This document shows, piece after piece, positions 10,208 to 21,959 of a DNA stretch of 64,000 nucleotides. A program made the translations under genes and the position numbers. The notes under the pieces were generated by a model. That model saw nothing but the letters and a program-made list of their open reading frames with translations, was not told the origin of the DNA and ran no database searches. The stretch is from Hybos culiciformis. Its lineage: Eukaryota > Arthropoda > Insecta > Diptera > Hybotidae. How positions within the stretch are numbered: the first letter of the stretch is position 1; every line of letters starts with the position of its first letter. The stretch covers positions 56,319,851 through 56,383,850 of the forward strand of contig OZ023274.1 in assembly GCA_964007475.1 (NCBI GenBank), written 5' to 3'.

Positions 10208-12872
10208 TCAGATTATCATTTGTCTGATTAATATGTTATCTGAGTAGTTACATTTATTAAAAAATTTTTCTGCTATAATATTAAGTCTATCTTTAATTAA
10301 ATCAATGTTGGTTTTCTTATGTAGTAGAACAGTAGGAAAACGGTGAGGCAAGTTTGAAATCATTTTTAATATTTTATTTTGAATAACTTGTACTTTTTTA
10401 ATATGACAGTCTGACGACTTATACCATACTGGTGAGACATAGCTTAATACTGGTTGAAATATCACTTTGAATATAATTAATTTATTTTTTTGGTTTAATG
10501 AAGATTTTTTATTTATCAAAGGATATAAAATTTTAATAAGGACGTTAGCTTTATTTACTATTTTAGATATATGTACATTAAATAATAATTTTTTATCTAA
10601 TTGTACTCCCAGGTATCTTATATTATTTTCCCATGGAATATCTGTATTTTCAATAGCTAAATTTGTTTGGGGAATAAAACAACTTTTCCTTTTTCTTGTA
10701 AAATATATTGCTTGTGTTTTCTCTGGATTGATTAAGATTTTCCAAGAAGTAAAGTATGATTCTAGACTGTTTAATGCTGTTTGTAAATTGTACAGAATAT
10801 CCTGAGCATATTTACTTGTGCAAATGACCGCAGTGTCATCTGCAAAAATCGATGATTCACAATTTAACAAATTTGGAAAATCTGAAGTGTAAAAATTATA
10901 CAAGACTGGAGATAAACAAGAACCTTGTGGACAACCAGCAGGAATATTAAAAGAACTAGAGAATTTTGTTCCAACATGGACTCTAAATGTTCTGTTTTTT
11001 AAGAAACTATAAATTATTTTTATTAACGGAATTTTCATTTCATTTACGAACATTTTATGAATTAAGCCCTCGTGCCATACAGATTCAAATGCTGCTTTAA
11101 TGTCCAGTACAAACATTACAGTTGACTCGCCTCTTTCAAAACCTTGCTTGACTGTGTTTTTGATTCTGACTAGGGCATGCGAAGTATTGTGGTTGGCTCT
11201 GAACCCAAACTGCTGACTCGGTAATATGTTTTTTTCTGTCATAAAATTCATAATTTTAAGTTTCAGTACTTTTTCAAGTAATTTACTTAATGAGCTTAAA
11301 AGGCTTATTGGACGATATGATTTCGGGTCGTCCTGCGATTTTCCAGGCTTATGAATTGGGATTACTTTACCCTCCTTCCAAGTTTGTGGGAAATAACATA
11401 ATTTTAAACAACAATTTATTATATTTGTTAGGTATTTTATTCCATTCATCGGAAGCTGTTTTATTATTTTATTGGAGATATTCTCTATACCAGGTGATTT
11501 TTTACCTTTAAGGTTTTTTGTAAGATTTTTAACTAAGCTGTAGTGAATAAAATAGTCATCACTATGTACAAAGTTTTCTATTTCTAGTTGAGAAATTGAA
11601 TTTTGGACATTTTGACGTGTAATCACATTACTTAGTTGCGCCGAAATGTTATGGTTCATAGCGAAACTTTGAGCCAGTATTTCAGACTTTTCAATATCCA
11701 TAATAAATTTTTGATTATTTCTTTTTAGAACAGGGATTTTCTTTTTGCTTTTTCTCAGAATTTTTGTGATGTTCCAAAAGTGGGGGGTTGCTTTATCTAA
11801 ACCTTCTAACAGTCTGTCCCAGTTTTTGTTTTTATATTCACTAATTTCAATTTTTATTCTACAATTTAATAAGTTCATTTCAAATTTAAACCTTTCAATG
11901 CGATATTTTATCCACTTTCGCCTAGCAATATTGCGTAGTTTAATTAATTGTTTTATTTTTAAAGGAAAATTAGGTTGATTAGGGATCGTTAAGTTGCTTT
12001 TCGGGATACTGTAGTCTACAGCACTTTTTAGGAGGTCTGTGAAATTAGAAATCAGCTCGTCTACCATCTGATTCTGACGTCATATCTTGAAAGGAGGAGT
12101 TTTGATTCAGATTCCTACTTACATAATTTTTGAACTTTTCCCAGTCAGCTTTATTATAGTTATATATAACTGTAGTATTTTTTTGACCTTTTTTCTTAAT
12201 GGCTAGTTGTACTGGGAGATGATCAGAACATAGAGCATTTAGAGCAGTAGGTACTGAGAAAAGATCAGGCGTATTTGTTAAATACATATCCAGTACAGAC
12301 GGACTTGCCTTTTTATTATTGGGTATATATGTTGGGTCTTGCGGATATAGTAAGCTCATTGTATTTGTGGAAAGAATATTATGTAAAATATTTCCCCAGC
12401 AGTTTGCTCGGATGGATCCCCATAATCTATGTCTACAGTTCCAATCTCCACCTAAAAGAAATTTTCCTGATATTCTTGATAATTTTTGTAAATCCCATCT
12501 GAAATTGTTGGAAATACTTTTATTTCTATTGCCTCCAGGAAAGTAACAAGCATATATTTTAATTTTTGAATTATCATTTAATGTAACTTCTATACCTAAA
12601 TTTTCAATTAAATAAGTTTTAATTTCCGGTAGGGCTTCATGTTTAATTTTTTTGCTAATAATTATTGCTACACCGCCTGCCCTCTGCTCTCTATCGTTTC
12701 TGTAGCAGTAAAAATTTGGATGTTTAATACTAATATTTGGTTTAAGCCATGTTTCTGTCAGAATACCAACATCGATTTTTTGACTTAACATAAAATTAAA
12801 TAATTCACAACTTTTATTTTGAATGCTTCTAGCATTCCAGCATAAAACATTTAAATTATTTATCGAGTTCAT
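10208..12872 (-). pseudogene. LINE ORF2: APE endonuclease + reverse transcriptase
   Basis: ORF2 of the Jockey-like element. Starting at the ATG at 12872: endonuclease with NVLCWNARSI, LTETWL, GGVAII, GGDWNCRH and SDHLPVQ; a linker; then RT with KVIPIHKPGK, YRPISLLSSLSKLLEKV, QQFGFRANHNTSHAL, VLDIKAAFESVWH, CPQGSCLSPVLYN and the catalytic FADDTAV. A thumb-like C-terminal region runs to 10208. One extra base near 12064 shifts the frame between endonuclease and RT. The partial copy at 7790-8907 lacks this base and reads through, so the extra base is a private mutation. The RT itself is intact over more than 600 codons. The start overlaps the ORF1 stop as ATGA. Confidence 0.9.
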
Positions 12873-14039
12873 GATAAGAACTTGAAAGCTATACTAGTAA
12901 TTACATCAAATTGTTCTAATTTATTATTACAGTTTCTAAGTTTCGAAATTAGTTCTTGTGTTAACAATCTAAGTTCATTAAATGAAAATAAATCGTGGTT
13001 TTGATTTGAGTTTTTGTTATGATTATCTGCTGCGTTTTGGCTATTTCTGAAATTTGACCATTGCTGTTGGGCGAGTGGAAGACTAATAGGGGCGTTATGT
13101 TTATTATTAATATTAGGAAAATTTTGCGAATAATTATTGAAAAAGTTTCTATTTGACTGTTTAGTATTTTTATTTTTATTTGATGACGCTTTGTCACGGA
13201 TTTCTAAGAAGGTTTTCCTGCTTGGACATTCTGAACTAGTAGATTTGTGCTCTCCTTGACAGTTCACGCACTTCAGGTTAGAAGGAGAGTCACACTGAGC
13301 TGTTTGGTGGTTTTTGGAGCAGATAGCGCAAAAAGTTTTAACGTTACAGTTTTTAGAACCGTGTCCAAACATTTGACAGTTGTGACACTGAGTTATTTTA
13401 TTTAAATTTTTTCTCTGATATTCCCAACGAACTTTTATATGGTTTATGCTGGAATGGTTTTTCCTGAGTTCACTTAATTTAATTGAATTTCTAACTAGAT
13501 ATACAATATATAATATTAATTCACGATTATAAATACCAGTCTTAATTACTTTCAATGCATTGAATACCAGTTTTTTTTTAATCTTCCATCAATTTGTTAG
13601 TATCTACATTGCCTAATCCTGATAGGACAACTTTGCACGGTTTATCATTTTTCGCAGTAAACGTGAAAAATTCAGCACCTTGCCATTCAGCAAATAACTT
13701 TAAAGTTTTTTCGTAACTATCTGACGAATTTAGATATACTTTATGGCCAATAGAAATTTTTTTAACATTGTAGTCAGTAATTTTGTTTACTTCAAATAGT
13801 TGATGAAGTTCAACTCCTGTCTTTTTGAGGACATTTATAGGTGGTAAGTATATTTTCTTTTGTTCAGGCACTTTTGGATCTTCTTGATCATCAGATTCCT
13901 CATCGTTATCATCCATATGAATCATAGTTTGTAGTGGAGCATAACGATTTGCATTTATTGATTTATTTTGTACAATATCCGAATTTTTGGGTTTTTTATT
14001 ATACATTATAGAACCATAATGCGGTTCATCAATAAACAA
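12869..14039 (-). pseudogene. LINE ORF1 (gag-like, PRE_C2HC and zinc knuckles)
   Basis: A nucleic-acid-binding ORF1 protein. The N-terminal part (14039-13578) ends in a domain with KKISIGHKVYLN and PCKVVLSGLGNVDTNKL. The C-terminal part (13555-12869) has successive zinc knuckles: CHNCQMFGHGSKNC, CAICSKNHQTAQC and CVNCQGEHKSTSSEC. The two parts are out of register by one base at a run of nine A (minus strand) near 13571-13579, a likely slippage deletion. No ATG opens the first part; the frame extends upstream to a TAA near 14135, and the first in-frame ATG is near 14008. The stop TGA at 12869-12871 overlaps the ORF2 ATG. Confidence 0.85.
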
Positions 14040-14202
14040 TAGTCTTGATCTTTTAATTTTTGCCTTTTTTTTCTTCTTTTGTTCTAAAGGTTTTGCTTTA
14101 TTAATTTTAATTTTAATTATGGATTCTCTATTTTAACACTTGCTATTTTATAAATAAAATTCTGTGTACGTTGTTATCGCAGTGAGATAACAAAGAGAAC
14201 TG

Positions 14203-14213
14203 AGATATATTTT
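14203..14213. repeat. LINE target-site duplication, 5' copy
   Basis: AGATATATTTT, matching 9907-9917. It marks the 5' boundary of the LINE. Confidence 0.85.
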
Positions 14214-15107
14214 TATTTATAATTTTTCAAAGAGAAAGTGCAACCTTCTTTTCTGCCTTCCGAATCGTTCCAAAATTTTCAGGAAGTCGCCAGTTAGAAA
14301 AAAAAAAAAAAAATCAACGAACATTTTCGACGTAGTTCACGCGCGTATGCGACAGAAAAAAGGCACATTATATGAAAATTTTGAGGAGTGTTATACTCAA
14401 ACACATAAATTGTACTTCACCTGCGTAAAAGTAAAAAAATAAATCTTTTATATTTTTACACCATAGATATTTCTACACCATAGATATTAAGAAATGCAAT
14501 TGCTTTATTTTTTTGTAACTGAATGGCGGTCGCAGTTGAGCATAACTGGCAAAATACTCCAATTGATTTTCTTTTTTACGTGGCGTCGTTTCGTAAACTC
14601 ACGTGAACTTCTTCGACAATGTCTCTAGCATAAAAGTAACCAGAAAAGGACTTCTTTTTTCATAAATGTGTTGCCCTTCACTAAGCGAAATATGAAAAAG
14701 GAATATCTAGAATACCGTGCATATACAAATTCCAAGTACACGATTATAAATATTTTTGTATTTTTAACCGAGACTCAAAAATCGAAAAATTGAATAATTT
14801 ATTTAAAACAATTAAATGACATAAAAATCTGAAAAAATTAAAATCTAAAATTTCTAATTTAAATGTTCTCAAAATTTCTTAGCGCATTAAAAAATGAAAA
14901 TTTAAGAGGAAGCAAAGGTTCTTATAAAAAAGTTATTGTGCGGATAAAAATCTTTTTTTTCATTTAAAAAATGACAAACATTCTAATATTATTTAAAATA
15001 AAATCGTGTTTCTAATTTGTACGAATTTTTTTTTAAGTTTTATTTCTTCCTCAAAGCTAGGGGGGGTCAAGGCCTTCTTGCCTCCTCCCCCCACCCTCCG
15101 GGCGCCT
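14214..15107. other. AT-rich DNA left of the Harbinger transposase
   Basis: No open frame of note. A short direct repeat (ACACCATAGATATT) occurs twice near 14460-14487. Just before the transposase ATG, 15055-15105 is a C-rich patch unlike its surroundings. The expected left terminal repeat of the Harbinger element was not found here. Confidence 0.4.
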
Positions 15108-17069
15108 ATGGCCGCATTGTCTGCAGAACTGAAGTTGCAGATTGCTCTGAGGTATTTGGCAACCGGTGACTGTTTTCGCACACTCGAAAGTTCTTTCAGA
15201 GTGCCAAAATGTTCAATTTCACAATTTTTACCCAAAGTATTGGATGAAATCTACAAAGCTTTGAAAGAAAATATTAAGGTAAGTTGAACTAGGAATAATA
15301 TTTACTAGTCGAAACCCGTGAGATATTCACGGAAGTTAAATAAATTAAAATTTTTGAAATACATTTTTTAATTTTATTTTCCAACAAATTTACCGTAGTT
15401 ACAATGCTTTTTTCATTGATTTTTTTTTATGCCGGCAAATATGTAATATATTTAAATTATATGTATATTTAAATTCCAATAGATGTCTCTATACTTTATA
15501 TTTTATTTTAACTCCAATAGATGTCTGATTGATACATAGATACGGTCGAATGCCTATTAAAATTATGATTAAATTATTTCTGATACTTTACAATTTAAAA
15601 TTTTTAAAAATTACATTCGTAACTCGTTGTGTGCAATATTTTAATTTTAGATATAATATATAATAAATATAGAATAGAAATTTGGAAAAAAAATTATAAT
15701 AATTGACAAGTTACATATCTTCCTAAAATTGATAATTAAAATGCTGTGTACCAGTTAAAAAATTATGTTTTTTAATTGTTTGTTTATTTTCCTGGTAGAT
15801 TTTAATTTCCAGGTCCTCCTCCGCGTGTACTTCATTCAACTTGCACAAATTTTGATTTTTTTTTAAAGAATTTTGATTTAATAATTTTGATATTCGCTGT
15901 CGTAGCATAAAATATTTAATGGACGTATCTGTTGCCCCTGTTGCTTATTTGGACGGCGACTGATTATTCTTTTTTGTCGTATTACTCTTAGTATTTTCTC
16001 TTGGCACTCTAGGGCGTCAGCCACAGGAATACTTCTCAACTGACACGCTATATTTTGAGCAAAATGTGCAAATTCGTCTGCATGTAATAAATCTTCTTTT
16101 AATTCCCTGAGGGAACCTAAAGCTTGTTAAACATGAGCAGGCAAATTAGATTTTTTACTATTTTTTTTTTTTTGGAAGTGGATTTTTAAAATTTCCCGCA
16201 ATTAATATTTTATCTGAGTCCAAAACTTTCCTCGTCCTGTACTTCCTAAAACAAAAAGATCAATAATAAGTAGATATACAATATTTATATAGCAATAAAT
16301 ATTGTATACCTACTTATTATTGTGTATTTATGTGTTTTAGGTGCCTGATTCTGCCGAGGAATGGACTTCCATTGCAAGTGGATTTGAAGAGCGTTGGAAT
16401 TTTTGCTGTGGGGCGATTGATGGAACGTCAACATTCAACAACAACAACATAGTGGAAGTGATTTTTATAATTTCAAAAACTATTTTAGCACTGTGCTTTT
16501 GGCTCTAGATAGTAATTATAAATGTATTGTTATTGACGTTAGAGCACAGGGAAGAATGAATATTTAACAACAGCACTTTAAAAAAAGGGATTTAGGAGAA
16601 GCGTTTAAATTTTCCAGAATGGGGTGTTATACTGCGAGATGAGGGATTTGGCTTGAAGCAGGTCCTTATGAAACCATTTTCTCGAAGGTTATCTTTAAAA
16701 CATGAGAAAACAATTTTCAACTACCGACTCTCACGTGCTCGACGTATAGTTGAAAATGCTTTTGGAGTTATGGCAATGAGATTTCGAATATAGCGTACTC
16801 CTTTCTACTTGTGTCCTGAGAAAGTTGACAAAATTGTGAAGGCAACGTGTGTACTTCACAATTGGGTCATGAACACTAACCAATTTACTTATACACCTGT
16901 GGGTGACACTGAAGATGCCAATGGCAACGTAACGCCAGGTACACGGAGATTGGAATCATCAGCAATTAATATGAGAGATTTGAGACCACAAGGCAGCAAT
17001 TATTACAAAGACGACAAAAATACGTCAAACGACGGAGCTGTACATTGGCAAGAAAAAATTATTCATTAA
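15108..17069 (+). pseudogene. PIF/Harbinger transposase, two exons
   Basis: A DDE transposase of the HARBI1 type. Exon 1 (15108-15278) begins MAALSAELKLQIALRYLATG and includes the DNA-binding helices (CSISQFLPKVLDEI). It ends at a clean donor (AAG|GTAAGT). The acceptor TGTGTTTTAG lies at 16331-16340 and exon 2 runs 16341-17069 in phase 0. Exon 2 carries the first catalytic Asp (CCGAIDG), the DFYNFKNYFS-like block in another frame, then EGFGLKQVLMKPFSRR and the catalytic Glu in RRIVENAFGV, ending with LHNWVM. A frameshift near 16436, a deletion around the second Asp and a stop near 16793 make it non-functional. Its intron contains an exon of the antisense partner gene. Confidence 0.88.
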
Positions 17070-17715
17070 TAAAAATTTCGACAATGAAAAATTATTTAAA
17101 AATATTAAAAATTAAATAATAAATAAAGAAAATAAAATATTTAATAAAATTTTAAAACTGATTCGTCTTTGTTAAAGCATTTTTTTTAATTTTGCAATTT
17201 CCACCTTAATAAAATAACTTTTTAAAACTAAACACCACATAGAGAAAAAAAATATATTTTCTAAGATTTTTTCACTTTTATTTATTCCTTTATTTTCAGA
17301 TTTTTTAGCTACAAGACATTTAGTTCATTTAGATACAAATAATAATATTCAAACCTACGAAATTAGAAAAGGTGTTCCGTGCCTTGATAATATTGGCCAG
17401 GAATCTGTCTGCAATTTCAAACTATGGTATTGTAGAATTATATACTTCATCCGCTGAGGATCGTGTTGACTTTGATGATTTATTTTCTCCATTTTTTGTT
17501 TATAAGTTGTCCTCATGGTATTAACATCTACAGGATCAAAATCAAAAATAGCCATTTCGTCAGAAATTCGTTGCAGAATTTCGGGAGTCTTTATTTTTGT
17601 ATTCTGCTTTTTTGAAATCCCACAAAACTGATTCAGCTTCATATAATTCCATGAACTGGACGTTTTCCCGATCAGTCCACTTTCTTTTTCTTTTATTAAT
17701 TATTTTTTTACTCAT
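15879..17715 (-). pseudogene. Harbinger-associated MADF-type DNA-binding protein, two exons
   Basis: The second protein of PIF/Harbinger elements, which helps the transposase reach the nucleus and bind ends. Exon 1 (17715-17359) starts MSKKIINKRKRKWTDRENVQ and contains a MADF/SANT-like domain (FMELYEAESVLWDF... YKNKDS, then YKQKMEKI). A one-base shift lies near 17585. A donor GTAGGT follows at 17358. The acceptor (TTTTGTTTTAG) is at 16246 and exon 2 (16245-15879) includes a BESS-like tail (FAHFAQNIACQLRSIP). The split codon matches in phase across the intron. One stop occurs near 16130. Its intron encloses exon 2 of the plus-strand transposase, so the genes interlock. Confidence 0.78.
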
Positions 17716-17799
17716 ATTTTATAAATTGAAATTAATATTTTAAATATAATTAAAAAAACTTGTCAGAAATCAAAATTTTTTTTTTATTATTTTTTTTTT

Positions 17800-17975
17800 T
17801 TGTTTACAAATATACTACTTTGATCAAAGTAAGTAGAGCAGTGTCCAACTCAACTTTGATGTGGCTACTTTGTCCAAGTTGACTTTGACACCCTATTTAC
17901 ACGATCAAAAAAAGCGTCCAAGTCGACTTGGACAAAGTGTACTTGGATCGTGAAAACCGGCTTTAAATCTTTTTT
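17800..17975. repeat. Right end of the Harbinger element (subterminal palindromes)
   Basis: Contains CTACTTTGATCAAAGTAAGTAG, the palindrome GTCCAAGTCGACTTGGAC and an end resembling GATCGTGAAAACCGGCTTTA. Such GC-richer subterminal palindromes are usual for PIF/Harbinger ends. The duplicate at 26400-26550 lacks the outermost part. No matching left terminus was located. Confidence 0.5.
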
Positions 17976-18377
17976 TTACTAGGTTATATAATCGCAATAG
18001 ATTTTGTAAAAAACTAACTTTTTAAAAATTATGATTTTTTTTAAAGAGAATCTGCGAATTAGGGTTTCTCATTTCCCGGCAAATAATGATCCCGGAAACG
18101 AGAGTATTTCGTAGATATTCCAGGGATTTCCGGTAAAACCAGATTTTAAATTTAGTAGTTAAAAAAATATAAAAAAAACAGATAAAATTTTTATTTATTT
18201 CCTTTATAAACAAAAAACTTAATTAATAATAGAATAAAACAAACTTATTTATTAGAAGAGTTTTTAAAATTACTTCTGAGACAAGCGCATTAATTGAATT
18301 GTCGTTGAGTCTTGTCCTAATTTTGGGGGCCAAAAGGCCTGCAGTCGAAAACACTCTTTCACTTTCCACTGACGTTG

Positions 18378-18385
18378 GCTTAATG
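18378..18385. repeat. hAT target-site duplication, left
   Basis: GCTTAATG, repeated at 20434-20441. The paralogous site in unit B near 26926 is GCTTTATG, unoccupied. Confidence 0.85.
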
Positions 18386-20433
18386 CATACTTGTCTAAAG
18401 TCTAAAGTGCGGCCCAAAAGCTTTTAAAGTGCGGCCCAAATGTAAATTATGAAAATATTTAAATTTACACATTTTTATTAAAAAAAAATAAGTTTTTGCA
18501 ATATTTTTCATATATGTAATCGATTCGTTGACATTTATTTAAAAATTTGAAAAACATCTTAGTATGTCATGAGAATCTACATTTCGAATTATATGTGTTG
18601 TGTATCCACTCGACGGTGAAATTTTTGAAGAATTATAATATTGGTAAGCACTTAAGCAGTATATTGCATTGTATTTTAATTTCCTGTTTCTTGTATCAAA
18701 TTCTTTAAAAAGGTAAGAATAATTTATATTAAGGATATTTGCTATTAAAATTAAAATATATAATTGTTTTTAGACCATGTCATTAAAAAAACAAGCAGAA
18801 CCTAAGAAAAGAAAAATTGAAAATGAAAAAAGAGTTTTTGATGAAAACTGGACGGAGAAATACTTTTTTATTGATGAGAATAATAAAGCACTTGATTTGT
18901 AGGGACTTTGTGCCAGTTTTTAAAGACTACAATTTGAAACGACATTATAGTCAAAAGCATGCCACAAAGTATGATGGATATCTCGGCATTTGCCGTAAAG
19001 ATAAAATCACAGAACTAAAAAAAGAACTATCGTCTGAACAACATTTTTTTAAAAAGGTAGGTACTCAAAATAATAACATTTTAAAAGCAAGTTATGTCGT
19101 AGCAAATTTAATAGCGAAAAAATCGAAACCGTTTGTTGATGGCGAATTTATAAAATAATGCATGGAAAGCGTAGCAAACATTATTTGCCCTGAAAAAAAG
19201 TCGGATATTTCTAAAATCAGTTTATCACACCAAACTATAGCCACAAGAATTGAGGAGTTGGGGAATTCAGTTGAAAAGTCTTTAAAAAGCAAATGTATCA
19301 ATTTTAAATTTTATTCGTTAGCCATGGACGAAAGCACTGACGCTTCTGATACGGCACAATTGGCAATTTTTATCAGAGGTATTGATGAACATTATAATAT
19401 CACGGAAGAAATGGTTGCTTTAGTATCGTTAAAGGACACAACCAAGTCTGTAGATTTATTCGATGCATTAAAAGAACTGAAATAAAAATATTTATGGAAA
19501 CAAAAGGGAAACCTGTGACTGAATTTGAAGACGAAGATTGGGTTTTAGATTTAGCTTTTTTAGTAGACTTAACAGAGCATTTGAATGATTTAAATTTGAG
19601 ACTTCAAGGAAAAAATCAGTTTATTAATAATATGTTCCAGCGTTTGAAAGAAAGTTGAAATTTTGGCACAATCAAATAAAAGTAAAAGATTTGACACATT
19701 TCAGTACTTTGGCTGCACATAAACATGTGTGCTGCACAAAATATGAAAAATATGCTTCATTAATTTTAGATTTAATTCAAGAGTTTGAAAATAGATTTCA
19801 AGACTTTAGAAAAAATGAAGAGTATTTCAACATCTTTTCTACTCCATTTTCTCTTGAAATAAATAAATTACCTGCAAATCTTCAAATGGAATGCATTGAA
19901 CTCCAAAGTGACATTCAACTGAAGGAAAAATTTGGGAATGTTTCTTTGCTGGAATTTTATAAAGATTATCTACCCCGCGATAAATACCCTAATTTTCACA
20001 ATCATGCTCCATTAATGTCTTCAGCTTTTGGCAGTACCTATATTTGTTAACAATTATTTTCCAGAATGAAACATACAAAAAACAAAAATAGAACAAAGAT
20101 CACTGACAAACATCTTGAAAATGCATTAAGAATTGCAACCTCGTCTATTGAACCCGATATCGATTTGCTTGTTCAACAAAAGCAAATTCATCCATCTCAT
20201 TAATTTAAATTTTTTTTCCCATCTTTATAAAATCCATACTAAACTTTTAAAAATTTAAAATAAACATGTACCTATATATATCTAATTTAAATAAAAAAAA
20301 ATTAATGATAAAAAAAGTTAATTTACATAATGTTTATTTTTATTTCAATTTGTTGAAAAAATATTATATGTGGCCCAGGAAAAAATTTTTTTTGCAATGT
20401 GGCCCTCAAACGGTCGTAGTTTAGACACGCATG
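18386..20433 (+). mobile_element. hAT element (GTF2I-repeat-like transposase family)
   Basis: A 2048-bp element with imperfect terminal repeats (left CATACTTGTCTAAAGT, right reading CATGCGTGTCTAAACT) and an 8-bp TSD GCTTAATG. Subterminal GCGGCCCAAA / TGGCCC motifs are typical of this hAT group. It carries one degenerate transposase. It is inserted in the older minus-strand hAT relic, in unit A only, so it arrived after the tandem duplication. Confidence 0.9.
18777..20203 (+). pseudogene. hAT transposase, internally deleted
   Basis: Starts MSLKKQAEPKKRKIENEKRV; then a BED-like zinc finger region with YNLKRHYSQKHATKYD. Next come the KASYVVANLIAKKSKPFVDG block, ISLSHQTIATRIEELGN, and the catalytic-region AMDESTDASDTAQLAIFIRG. 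The C-terminus contains PRDKYPNFHNHAPLM, LFSRMKHTKNKNRT and LENALRIATSS, the dimerisation tail. Compared with intact relatives (recalled), the region between about 19490 and 19640 has lost most of the catalytic middle. At least four frame changes or stops are present. Relatives are annotated in many genomes as GTF2I repeat domain-containing protein 2, but here it lies inside a TIR/TSD-bounded transposon. Confidence 0.88.
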
Positions 20434-20441
20434 GCTTAATG
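20434..20441. repeat. hAT target-site duplication, right
   Basis: GCTTAATG, the partner of 18378-18385. Confidence 0.85.
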
Positions 20442-21081
20442 CAAAGTAGTTTTGTTAGTTTACTGGCTTCAAATAAATTAAATTCTTTTAATATGGTTTT
20501 ATACTCTGTATCTCCAGTTTTTTCGTGCTCATATTTATAGCACTTTCAAGCTTACGTTTCAAAACATTTGCTGGCTCTGTTTCTACATTTATTTCCCTAT
20601 CGGAAATCAATACGCTATCTTCATTTTCAATGTTATTTATTTACTGGAAATAGGCGTTGTAAATATTCTTTTGATAATTTAATCAATTCAGATTTCGACG
20701 ACATTTCAAAAATATTATCATCTTGTTTAAAATTTGAATTATTTAGGTACTTTACCAATAAAATTAAAATGTTTGGTCTTCGAGTTATCATGCGCAATTT
20801 AAAATTTTGTAATAATTCCCGAGATATTGAATTATCTACCGCATTTAACGTTTCTATTACAAACGACAGAATTCCCTCACTTTTTATCAAATCGACATAA
20901 TGTTTCGGATACTAATTTTGCTGGACGTAAACAAGCAATTAATGCTCTTACTATTTGGAACAGCTGATCAAGTGGATTTGTAATGTAGCTCTAATTTCGC
21001 ATCGACTTTTTGAACCGGAATTCTAATTTGCTCAAATCTTTCCAACATATCTAACAAACTATTCCATCTTGTCGTACAGTC

Positions 21082-21959
21082 TAATAAGCGAGTCAGACCA
21101 CAACTAAAAAGCCACATTTTATGCCACTATACTGTGTTCCCTCGATAATAAGGACCGGTCCCTTTAAATGAATAAAACGCCCGCCTATTTTAACGAATAG
21201 AACGTCCGCCTATTTTAATAGTAGACCCGGTCCCTCTGTTCCAAAAAATTAAGAAACTTTTGCAACTCTCACCACGAACCACTTTTCAACCAAAAAAACA
21301 TTGCTTCAAACGAAAAAAATTGTTTTTATAATACGAATGGAGCGCAGTTAAACAAGTAATAAAATAACTCGTGTAAACATTGTATGTGAAGTTTTGCATT
21401 TTTTTCTCGAACCCTATACATTAAATTGCATTCGACAAAATTTAAAATCGCATGCAACAACATTAAAAATTAATTTTTTTAATTAAAAACGGCTTTTAGG
21501 GCGTAAAATCAATTAAATTAATTTAATTAATCAATATTGAATTGTTCTGCATTAAAAAAAATTAATAATTTACAACTTTATTTTTAAAGAAAATGTTCAC
21601 ACATAAACCTTCTACGTAAACTAACTTCCAGTTGCCAGACACTGCTGGCACTTTGTTCAATGTTGGTCTTACGTCCACTTAATATTCTCCAATCCTTGGT
21701 ATCTCCCAAAGTGCGGGCTTTCGGATTCTTTTAATGAAGCAACACTTCAAATTACGTACATTTTCATACAAATCGAACCGAAACCTTCAATGTAAACTAA
21801 CATCCAGTTGCCAGATATAAAATTATTATTTTTAGGATTTCTGAAATGAAGTGTTGTAAATGTGAGCTAACTGGGTCAAAAGTTTGTGACTTGCCGAGCT
21901 TATAGCTGAAAGAACTATTTCTACAAATGCAGTAGTATTACTGACAACACTCTAAATAT
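21082..21959. other. Non-coding part of unit A with MITE remnants
   Basis: It opens with TAATAAGCGAGTCAGACC, the left terminus of the MITE family found whole at 24665-25045. Next comes a segment with TGTGTTCCCTCGATAATAAGG resembling a pogo-type terminus and a repeated CGCCTATTTTAA motif. The rest is AT-rich with repeated CAGTTGCCAGA blocks. A short possible zinc-binding reading (CCKCELTGSKVCDLPSL) is near 21850 and is repeated in unit B; I cannot assign it. Confidence 0.5.

Larger units (their letters stand above)
9918..14202 (-). mobile_element. Full-length Jockey-like non-LTR retrotransposon
   Basis: A 4285-bp minus-strand LINE bounded by an 11-bp direct repeat (AGATATATTTT at 9907-9917 and 14203-14213), so both ends are defined. 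The 5' end starts CAGTTCTCTTTG. ORF1 (14039-12869) and ORF2 (12872-10208) overlap by four bases (ATGA), which suggests coupled termination and reinitiation. The 3' UTR is about 290 bp and ends in a (CAATT)n tail at 9918-9945 rather than poly-A. A double PRE_C2HC/zinc-knuckle ORF1 plus APE endonuclease and RT fits the Jockey superfamily. ORF1 and ORF2 each carry one frameshift, so this copy is probably inactive but young. Confidence 0.88.
18223..21081 (-). pseudogene. Old hAT transposase relic (unit A), split by a younger hAT
   Basis: Minus-strand pieces of a BED-type hAT transposase. TTRWNSLLDMLERFEQIR lies near 21085-21010, IKSEGILSFVIETLNA... to FEMSSKSELIKLS at 20890-20633, then KYEHEKTGDTEYKTIL near 20540. 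The C-terminal dimerisation block (KPTSVESERVFSTAGLLAPK) is at 18390-18300. The pieces are separated by the hAT element at 18386-20433. The relic is present in both tandem units, so it predates the duplication. Near 18047 a TIR-like sequence (AGGGTTTCTCATTTCCCGG) probably marks its 3' end. The N-terminus is lost at a MITE boundary near 21082. Confidence 0.78.

Noticed and set aside
10467..10805. Plus-strand 112-residue frame
   Set aside because: Antisense of the LINE RT, which has clear catalytic motifs.
15880..16250. Host gene with a BESS-like domain in an intron
   Set aside because: It splices in phase to the MADF exon at 17359-17715 and lies inside a Harbinger element, so it is better explained as the transposon's second protein.
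18777..20203. Host GTF2I-repeat domain-containing gene
   Set aside because: TIRs and an 8-bp TSD bound it and a paralogous empty site exists; it is a hAT transposase relic.
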